Assembly: GCF_014647655.1 (NCBI RefSeq)
Contig: NZ_BMPP01000018.1
Span: forward strand, 1-64,000
From: Deinococcus malanensis
Lineage (GTDB): Bacteria; Deinococcota; Deinococci; Deinococcales; Deinococcaceae
Direction: 5' to 3'
Length of the DNA: 64,000 bases
In this document: positions 17,081 to 24,900 of the stretch, one piece after another
Numbering within the stretch: position 1 is the stretch's first letter
How the letters are laid out: every line of letters begins with the position of its first letter
The notes under the pieces: generated by a model
Databases searched by the model: none
Told to the model about the DNA's origin: nothing
The model's input: only the letters and a program-made list of their open reading frames with translations
Program-made: the position numbers and the translations under genes

Positions 17081-19006
17081 TTACGTGGTCTCAAGTACTC
17101 GGTCTTGCCAGATCTCTGATCTTGAAGGCAGTTCTGGAAGATCTAAGGCCTGAAGGTAGGAGTAAGTCTGGTCTAGCGCAGTTTGCGCTGGTACATAAAG
17201 AATCATGCCGTCTCGGCCACGAGTCAAAAGGACACGGTATGAATTCACACGCAAGCGATGAGGGTTTTCCGGGACGCGCTTCCCCGCTGCAGGAGTACGG
17301 GGAGTCGGGGACTGCCAGTCCTGCCCCGTCCACTTCAGGTCAGTCCCCCAACAGACGATAGGAAAATCCAACTCCAATCCTTGGCAAACAAATTCTGAGG
17401 CCAAACGCGTGAGTTGGCAGCAGGACTTAGGGTCCAAAGGAGGATTGTTGAACCAAGGGCCTGCGTTATATGCCTTCACACCCAGATTCCATGCATCAAG
17501 ACCAACCTGCTTCAAGTTACTCGCCTTACTTGACGCCAGTAGCCCATAGCGCTTGTCCTCCGCACCCTTATATCGAGTCCGGACGTACTCTTTGGCGATT
17601 TCCAAATCACGCGTGAGATACACCTCAAAGCCTTGGGCCTGAATGCGTGTGATCAAGTGCCGCGCGCGCTCATCCTCCCCAGCGAGGAGGGCATGAACCC
17701 AGAGGTAAAGGTCCTCAGCCAAGTGGGAACGCAAAGACACCGTCAGATCCAAGGCGTTATTAGGTATGACGGATGTAGCGTGAGAGAACAGGTGAGTGAT
17801 TTTCTCCGGGGCATGTAGTGTCCAAGGTTTCTCGCTGTTTTGAAGCGCTGTATTCCATCCAGCAAGGCCTCCTTCCTCACCGATGTAAATTTCTTGCCCT
17901 TCGCCAATGAGGCCAACGAGCATGGCCCATCCCGTCATCTGGGCGCCGAGGCGCAGAAAATCTTCTGGCTCACTGGTTGCGTGCCCACGTTTCTCCAGAA
18001 CTTGTTGGGCGTCCCAAGCGCGCTGGGCCTCGTCGTACACCCAGATATGTTCCTCGGGCAAGCGATCGCGGTGGGCGCCGTACTGCTTCAGAAAGTCATG
18101 CACCCCCTGCACAAAGACCTTGTTCTCTAGGGCGTGCTGGAGGACGCTCACGAGCGGCCCATTTCCCGAGAGAAATACGGCGTCGCGCTCCCCTTCCCCC
18201 TCTTTCACCGTGCGGGCATACACGAATTGCAAACCGACCAGAGTCTTGCCGGCCCCGGGCACCCCGGTCACCAGCGCGAGATGGTGCTCTCCCTGCTCAT
18301 GCGCCGTGCGAGCCGCATCGATCAGCGCAGCCACCGTTTGCTCAATTCCTGCACTTTGAGCACGGCGAATGGCAGGAAGCGGTTCATGCTCAAAAAGACG
18401 CCGCGCTGCACTCACAAGAGTAGGGAGCGGCGCATAGTCCGCGTTTAACCAAGCCATATGGTCAAACTGTGGTGAGCTGGCGGCCACAAAGGAAGTCAAG
18501 TGGCTCTTCAGGCGGTCTGGTCCCAACACGATGACTTCACCGCGTTCCTCCTGTAAGCCCGGGCGGTGGGCATACACCAGCACGGGGAGGACGGCCAGGT
18601 GGTGGGACGCGGCATGGTAATGCTGCAGGTCACGCGCATAGGCGGCCACTTGATCAATATGGGCGGTTTGTTCGACCCGGCTCGGGCGAGGGTGGTCTTT
18701 GAATTCCAGCACCAGCACTCGGTCATGCGTGAGCAGCACCACATCTGGACGCCGTCCCCGTTCCCGTGGCAATTCGTACTCAAACGCAATGGTCCACTGG
18801 CGGAGTTCTGGCTGCTCCATCGCAAGCGTGTCCAAGGCCTCGCGCAGGACACGATGGCTGTTTGCCCACGCACGCACCTGCCCTCCATCTGGTTGTTCCC
18901 CCGCGATCCGCTGGTGATGGGCGCGTAACCCCAACCCCCATTCGGCCAAAGAGTGAGAGAGGAAAGCGTCTACCCCCTGCGCGTACACATCCGAAGAGAG
19001 AACCAT
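17081..19006 (-). CDS. PD-(D/E)XK nuclease fused to DUF2075 P-loop helicase
   Basis: Probable nuclease-helicase of 641 residues. The N-terminal domain carries a restriction-endonuclease core: Glu78 region (FEYELPRERG), Asp88 in RRPDVVLL and E101-F-K103 in LVLEFKDH. The second half is a DUF2075 superfamily-1-like motor (also called the Schlafen-type helicase fold): Walker A GVPGAGKT (248-255), Walker B IWVYDEAQRAWD (about 320), and late motifs QGLELDFPIVCWG and NSYRVLLTRGRDGMILYVP, the latter typical of motif VI. Its ATG overlaps the stop of the small upstream ORF in TAATG, which links it by translation to the RecQ-fusion operon. It is probably the effector or end-processing nuclease of that operon (inference). 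It is complete and convergent with the integrase. Confidence 0.85.
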   Translation of the reverse strand: MVLSSDVYAQGVDAFLSHSLAEWGLGLRAHHQRIAGEQPDGGQVRAWANSHRVLREALDTLAMEQPELRQWTIAFEYELPRERGRRPDVVLLTHDRVLVLEFKDHPRPSRVEQTAHIDQVAAYARDLQHYHAASHHLAVLPVLVYAHRPGLQEERGEVIVLGPDRLKSHLTSFVAASSPQFDHMAWLNADYAPLPTLVSAARRLFEHEPLPAIRRAQSAGIEQTVAALIDAARTAHEQGEHHLALVTGVPGAGKTLVGLQFVYARTVKEGEGERDAVFLSGNGPLVSVLQHALENKVFVQGVHDFLKQYGAHRDRLPEEHIWVYDEAQRAWDAQQVLEKRGHATSEPEDFLRLGAQMTGWAMLVGLIGEGQEIYIGEEGGLAGWNTALQNSEKPWTLHAPEKITHLFSHATSVIPNNALDLTVSLRSHLAEDLYLWVHALLAGEDERARHLITRIQAQGFEVYLTRDLEIAKEYVRTRYKGAEDKRYGLLASSKASNLKQVGLDAWNLGVKAYNAGPWFNNPPLDPKSCCQLTRLASEFVCQGLELDFPIVCWGTDLKWTGQDWQSPTPRTPAAGKRVPENPHRLRVNSYRVLLTRGRDGMILYVPAQTALDQTYSYLQALDLPELPSRSEIWQDRVLETT

Positions 19007-19314
19007 TACTCCGCCACTCTAGGTAAAAATCCGGACGCCACGGTGCAGTCGATATCGATGACCTCCTCCCTGACCCTTGCTAGACCAGCCCCCCAGCGCG
19101 GCATAAGCGGGCGACTATGGAGAACGAGCCTGGTTTGCATTGGGTCTGAACCAGCCGACCTTGTCTGTGACGACCTCGTAGGAACGTGTAAAGCCCAGGG
19201 ATGATGCCAATCTGCGTCGTTATCAATAAGTGTTCGCCAGAGCGCGAAGCCGCTGTCAGTCAACGGCTGTCTCATCATCGGCCGCGAGTACCAAGGCTCA
19301 AGCCCGAGCAGCAT
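19006..19314 (-). CDS. Small coupled ORF between the 897-aa and DUF2075 genes
   Basis: Minus-strand ORF of about 102 residues filling the gap between two large operon genes. Its stop TAA overlaps the next ATG (TAATG at 19008-19004), and the ATG at 19314 overlaps the end of the 897-aa gene by 17 nt; an alternative start is at 19278. Both junctions are the pattern of translational coupling, which is the main support. The sequence has a compact look (DSGFALWRTLIDNDADWHH, then EEVIDIDCTVASG) but no family I know and no ribosome site of note. If real, it is a conserved small component of the system. Confidence 0.5.
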   Translation of the reverse strand: MLLGLEPWYSRPMMRQPLTDSGFALWRTLIDNDADWHHPWALHVPTRSSQTRSAGSDPMQTRLVLHSRPLMPRWGAGLARVREEVIDIDCTVASGFLPRVAE

Positions 19315-21991
19315 TGTGCTCAATGGCTTGCCAGGCCCGTCCCACAATAGGACGGGAAGGGGCGGCTGCCATGCCGAAACGGTAAGCGTTGGCGGCAGCT
19401 CCAAACGCTTTGTCTTGGTTGTCGTGGCCAGGCTTGAGCGGCAAAGCATGCAGGAGGGCGCACCACTCGCCAAAGGGAATGTCTTCAGGAGACCGCTTGC
19501 CCCGCTCTCGCAACACGGTTGGCTGGCCAGGAATCAGGTAGTCCGTTTGGCCGCAGGGATGGACCACCCGCAGTATTTCCTTCTGCGCCGCAGCGTTAAG
19601 AGCGGCCGCTATCACGCCAGCCTTCACTTGAATGGGATTGAGACGAGACTGAGCCGCATAGCGCCGCACCAGCCAACTCTCGGTGATCGGCCCTTCTTCA
19701 CGGACCAGTTGAATCACCGCCAGCCGAATCAGCGTGGCGGCAGCTCGACGTGGATCGGGCAACGTCTCCGTCAAGGTCTGCAGTGGTGCGAAGCGGAGGA
19801 CCGCCGGAGCCGGATGGGGCCCTGCCGGAGCATGCAATGCCACAGGTGCAGGGGCCTTGACCACAGACGATATCGCTGGTTGCCGCGGCGGAGGTGTCCG
19901 GGGAGGGAGGGTCCGGGGGGCCGCCTGCGCTTTGAGGGCCGACACCATCGGTTCGGCCTTCCCCACTGCCCGCGCGAGTTGCTCCTCGCTGGCCGCCACA
20001 TTGCGACGAAGCCAGTCGAGGGCCTCTTCACGCCGGTCAAAATGAGCCAAAACCTCCGCTACAAACGGTGCCAGTTCACGTCTGGTGGGTTCCCAGCTCT
20101 GCCGGGGCCGTCGGTAGCCGTTACCGGCCCACCCCATGACGTCGAGCGACGCTGTGACAAAAGAGGTGGGCTCCAGGTGCTGGCCGGTGAAGGCCTCCAC
20201 CAGTTTGCGCAGCTGCGAATGATGAATGACGCCGCCATAGAGATGACCCAGATAGCGTGCGCACTCCTTCTGCCGGCCCACATCTTGATGACGGCGGACG
20301 AGGTACCCACCGGCCGTCACGCGGTACCCGTTGGCGCCCGCGTTCACCTGGTCAGCGCTGAGGTGGAGAGCCGCCAGGTGCGGGGCGGCGACCACCGGCC
20401 GTTGATCGACGCTCAGTTGTCGGGCCCGGCGTGGTAGATCGACTATGAGCCGTTCCCTCTGTTTGGGGGTGAGGGTCGGTGTTGAGGTCGGAGGCTCAGC
20501 GGGAGCGATGGCGCGCGCCAGTTTGGCCATGGCCACGCTGAGGTCGAGGTCCAGTAAGCCGCCCTCTCCGGTTCCTTCCCCACTGCGTCCCCGTTGCCAA
20601 GCCTGTTCACGGTAATCCTGGCCTTGCAGGGGCGCAGAGGCTTCCCAGAGCACTTGGGGAATGGTGACCGGGCGCTGCAGCGCCCCATACGGAGGCGCGT
20701 AGCCGGCGTCCTGTTCGCCGCACACCAACAGTTTGTACGGCAAGGCCGCTTCGGCCCAGCGGATCGTGAGCCGACCGGCTCGGTGCTGCCGAACAAGATC
20801 GACCGGCAAGTCCCCTTCACCGCACAGCAGGAGGTTCACCGTGATGTTCTTGTCGTCACTGCGGCGCAACAGAAACTCCAACACGTCCTTCTGCGCGAGC
20901 ACCGCCTCCCGCGGTCCCTGCAGCCAGTAGGTGTGCCCCACCGCCGTCCGCCACGGTTCAGCCGGGCTGAGGGTGGCTTTGAAGCCGCCCTGGAAAGGGT
21001 TCAGCGTCAACTTCTGCCCTTCTTGAACGTCCAGCAGGTCGAACAGTTCCGCGAACTCCCCTCCCAACTGCCCGTGCTGCGCCTCCACCTGCAGTGGGGG
21101 GAATTTGTCAGTGCGGCCGTCAACGTCCAGGTACAGCAGAAACTGCGCGGGATACCCGCTGGCGGGCACGCTGCCACTACTCAGCGCGGCCTCCCCCAAC
21201 CACCATTCCGTGGTGCGGCTCTGGACGCTGTGCAGGCCCCTTCGAATAAAGAGGCCCCCCGGCAACCGTTCAAAGTGCAACCGGGTCAAGTGCGCTTCCA
21301 GCATGGCTTCACTTGCCGGTCGGTCAAGATCCGGATGGTCCGGAAGAAGCTCATCCAGAATCAGTTCATCGCGGGCAGGCAGCACATACTCGGCACTTTG
21401 TGCGGACACTGGAAACGTCAGGTCGTTGACGTTGGTCAGGACAGTGACCTGACCCCGGTACACGCCCGCCTGCTGAGGCCGGGCCTGAAGAGTCACCTTT
21501 TGGCCTTCCTGCGTTACCTCAACCCAGTCGGGGGCCTCGACCCCTTGAACCTGCACATCGGCCTGTGTCCCGTATCCCTCGTTGCGGACGTCAAAGGTTA
21601 CGCCCCGGAGACCCAGCGCACCCCCACAGTAAGCGGTGGCCGCGATGGGGGGCCGAGGGCGGGCCGCATGCTCTCGGAGCTTCGCTTCGAAGGGCCCGCG
21701 ACTGGCGGCGGAAGGATTCCAGCGGTGCACCCTAAGCTGCACACCATCGGCACTGCAGATGCCGTCCACGATGATCTCTCGGCTGTACGGGCTCCAGGTC
21801 AGCAGCGAACTCTCAGTGACGGCGCGGCGCAGGTCTGCCAAGGTCACTTGAGGCCCCAGATAGGCCCGCAGCAAGTGCAGCAACACAGATGCCGGCAAGG
21901 TCAAGTTGCTGCTTGCATTCACAAACTTGCTTTCCAGCAGTTTGGCCAGCAGGGCCATCTCTAATTCCCGGGCGACTAGGCTCGCGTCCAT
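19298..21991 (-). CDS. Large multidomain protein of unknown family, 897 aa
   Basis: No known family recognised. Parts that can be seen: an N-terminal helical domain (1-85); a beta-sandwich-like segment (about 125-205) with the BACON/Ig-type pattern PDWVEVTQEG ... GVYRGQVTVLTN; a beta-rich middle (about 260-440); a helical domain (about 540-680) with a G-G-Y-L-V-R-R-H motif; a Pro/Ala-rich linker (about 690-750); and a C-terminal winged-helix-like segment (LIRLAVIQLVREEGPITESWLVRRY, about 770-820) like those at the end of large helicase-nucleases (DUF3320-type, similarity judged by eye). There is no Walker motif, signal peptide or membrane helix. Its start overlaps the end of the RecQ fusion by 16 nt, so it is a translationally coupled partner, perhaps a loader or target-recognition subunit. 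Confidence 0.75.
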   Translation of the reverse strand: MDASLVARELEMALLAKLLESKFVNASSNLTLPASVLLHLLRAYLGPQVTLADLRRAVTESSLLTWSPYSREIIVDGICSADGVQLRVHRWNPSAASRGPFEAKLREHAARPRPPIAATAYCGGALGLRGVTFDVRNEGYGTQADVQVQGVEAPDWVEVTQEGQKVTLQARPQQAGVYRGQVTVLTNVNDLTFPVSAQSAEYVLPARDELILDELLPDHPDLDRPASEAMLEAHLTRLHFERLPGGLFIRRGLHSVQSRTTEWWLGEAALSSGSVPASGYPAQFLLYLDVDGRTDKFPPLQVEAQHGQLGGEFAELFDLLDVQEGQKLTLNPFQGGFKATLSPAEPWRTAVGHTYWLQGPREAVLAQKDVLEFLLRRSDDKNITVNLLLCGEGDLPVDLVRQHRAGRLTIRWAEAALPYKLLVCGEQDAGYAPPYGALQRPVTIPQVLWEASAPLQGQDYREQAWQRGRSGEGTGEGGLLDLDLSVAMAKLARAIAPAEPPTSTPTLTPKQRERLIVDLPRRARQLSVDQRPVVAAPHLAALHLSADQVNAGANGYRVTAGGYLVRRHQDVGRQKECARYLGHLYGGVIHHSQLRKLVEAFTGQHLEPTSFVTASLDVMGWAGNGYRRPRQSWEPTRRELAPFVAEVLAHFDRREEALDWLRRNVAASEEQLARAVGKAEPMVSALKAQAAPRTLPPRTPPPRQPAISSVVKAPAPVALHAPAGPHPAPAVLRFAPLQTLTETLPDPRRAAATLIRLAVIQLVREEGPITESWLVRRYAAQSRLNPIQVKAGVIAAALNAAAQKEILRVVHPCGQTDYLIPGQPTVLRERGKRSPEDIPFGEWCALLHALPLKPGHDNQDKAFGAAANAYRFGMAAAPSRPIVGRAWQAIEHNAARA

Positions 21992-24900
21992 TTCTGTGCC
22001 TCCTTAAGTCCTGTGTCAGTAAGCGCGAGGACCGCGAAGCCGCCTTCCGTCCGGGGAGCCACCGCCCCTTGCCGGACCAGACGGTCGATAGCGTCCTCGA
22101 TCTTCTTGTCATCCACGAAACGCAGCAGCCGGTAGCCAGGAGCAGAGCGCTCAAAGACCGAAAACATTTTGAAAGTGTCCCCGCGCTTTTGGCCCTCTTC
22201 CCCCCGCAGGAGCTGAATCAACGTGCCGCGCCCGCGGGCTTTTCCCGGCCCACTCGCTTCATGCTGGAAGTAATGCATCATGCGCAGCAGCTCGCGTTCC
22301 GGGTTCCAGATGTCACTCAGGTTCTGGCTGGGCTGCCCGCTCCACGGCACACTGAGGTCCGGCGCACAAACATCACACCGCCCGCAACGGTGGTAGGGCT
22401 GCCGGTGCTGATCGAAGTACGCGTGCAGCTGATACTCCCGGCAGCCTTGGGCGGTCAGGAACCGCTCGAACTCTCCGAAGCGCCCGAGTTTCTGCTCGCG
22501 CAGCTTCTTGCACTTCGCTTCGTAGGCTTTGAGGTCCCAGCGGCGGATCCGCACGTCCAGCGCTGGCGCCAGCGGGTTGACACCCAAGCGCCCTTCGCGG
22601 GCGTAAGCGTGGAGCTTCTCCTGCAGGGCATCCGCCGCCTCACGGCCGAACTCACGGGTGAGGTGAACAGCCCCGTTCGCCTCCAGCAGGGCCTGCACTT
22701 GCGGGTCTTTCGGCGGGTCTACCCCATAGAGCGGGAAAACCCGGTAAGGGCCCGGCACGAAGTCCGCCTCCACCACCCCGGCTTCTTGCAGAAGGTGGAG
22801 CACCGTAGACAGGCGCGAGATGTCCACATCCTCATCGGCCAATTCGCGTTCGGTCGGGTAGGTGGCCGCACTGATGCGGGAGAGCAGCGCCTCGACGTCC
22901 TGACCGCTCGGGTACGTCTTCCCAATCAGATTGGTGGCCCGCCGGCGAAGGTTGCCGGATTTCAACAGCACCGCGTACGCGGGCTGGCCATCCCGACCGG
23001 CTCGGCCCGCTTCCTGCACGTACGCTTCCAAAGACAATGGCGCGTCGTAGTGCACCACCAAGCGGATGTCCGGAGCGTCCACGCCCATCCCAAAGGCGTT
23101 GGTGGCCACCATCACCTGAATGTCCCGGTCTTGGAAGAGTTCCACCAGTTCGGCCCGGATGGCTGGCGAGAGACCTGCGTGATAGGCCTCGGCGCGGATG
23201 CCCATCTCCCCCAGCAAGGCGGCCACCCGCTCGGTGCCGTCGCGGCTGCCGGCATACACAATGATTCGCCCTTCGCGGCCCGCTTCTGTGCGGCGCAGCC
23301 CCTGAATCAGGTCCACCAGCACCTGATCGCGTTGCCCTTTGGTGGTGCCAATCACGCGGTAGTGCAGGTTCGGGCGTTCCACTGGCTGGGTTTCATGCAC
23401 TGGCGTCTGCATGTCCAGCAACTGAACCAATTGTTTTTGCACGGCGGGCGTGGCGGTCGCCGTGAAAGCCGAGACCGGTGGCCGCAGGCCCCAGTGGCTC
23501 AGGGTGTCGTGCACTTTCAGGTAGTCCGGGCGGAAGTCATGGCCCCACTCGGTCAAGCAGTGGGCTTCGTCGTACACCACCCGCGTTGGTGGATGCTGCC
23601 TCAGCAGCTCTTGCAAGTCCTTGCTGCGCGTCACGCGTTCTGGCGCGACATACAGGAGTTTGACGTCGCCCCGCTCCGCATCCCGAATTTGCGCCAGCTG
23701 CTCTCCCCGCGACAGTCCGCCCCACAACCCTGCGGCCGGCAGGCCGAGCTGCTGAAGGCGCAGTACCTGGTCTTGCATCAGGGCTACCAGCGGTGAAATG
23801 ACGAGCGTATATCCATCGGACAGCAGCGCTGGTAGCTGAAAAATGACGCTTTTCCCCGAGCCGGTCGCCAACACCGTCAGTAAGTCTTGCCCGTCCAGGG
23901 CCGCGAGCATGCCGCTCAGCTGGCCGGTTCGCAACTGCGCCCCCGAAATCTCGAAAACCTCACGCAGACCGCGTTCCAGCACAGCGGGCCAGGCCTCTCG
24001 TGGCTCGGACGCCAGCAGGTCGCGCAACTCGGCGAGCAGCCAGCCTTTGGCAGAGACCAACGGCGGCATGGTGAAGACCTGACCATAGAGGCCGCCTAGC
24101 GCGTCGTACAGCGCCTCACGGCTGCTCAGCCGGTGAATGTTCTGTGGAGGAATAGGCAGCGCCCCCAAAAAGCGGCCCTGGTAGTGGCTGACCGGCAGGC
24201 GCTTGTCCCAGAGCACGAACGCCCCGGGGCCGCAGTCCTGCCGGTCATCGCGGACCAGGCGGCCGAAAGCCTGAACAAACTTCAGCACTGCGCGCGGCAG
24301 GTAGATGGTGTTCCAGAACTTTTCAAAGTCACCCAGGGCCACCCGCTGCTGACTGAGCACCACGTCTGGGATAGGAAACGGGACCCGGTCGAGGCTCACC
24401 ATGCTGAGGTTGCGGATATCCACCCCTTGCATAAACCCGGCCGAGCCCAAGGCGGTGCCGACTGGCCGGGCGTTCAGGTCCCGTACGACCCGGTCTGGCC
24501 CGTCGTTCACGCTCGAGAGATGAGGCACTTCCGCGTCCTGCAACACTTTGGACACGCCGCGCTGGCGTTCGTTGGCGGTCAGGATGTGCAGCGACCGGTG
24601 CGGCAGTTGCGGCGCCAGGTACGAGAGTTCCTGGCCAGCCATCGCGGCGAACGTAGGCTGCCGGGTCAGCGGCAGATGCCCAGCAAGCAGCACTTGCCCG
24701 AGGTCGTACGGCAGGGTGGGCGGCAGCGTCAGGAAGCGGGCCTCGGGCAGCCCCAGTTCGGTTTGGAAGAGGCCGAAGTCCTCGACTTCTCCCTCTCCGT
24801 GGGCCGATTCACTACCAGGAATGCGCAGCGTGGCACTCGTGAACACGGCAGACTTTAAGGCCCCCCACAGTGGTGCGAGTCGCTCATGCAACCAGAGCGG

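Noticed and set aside
21889..23796. 635-codon plus-strand ORF across the RecQ part
   Set aside because: Antisense shadow; the minus-strand frame carries all RecQ motifs.
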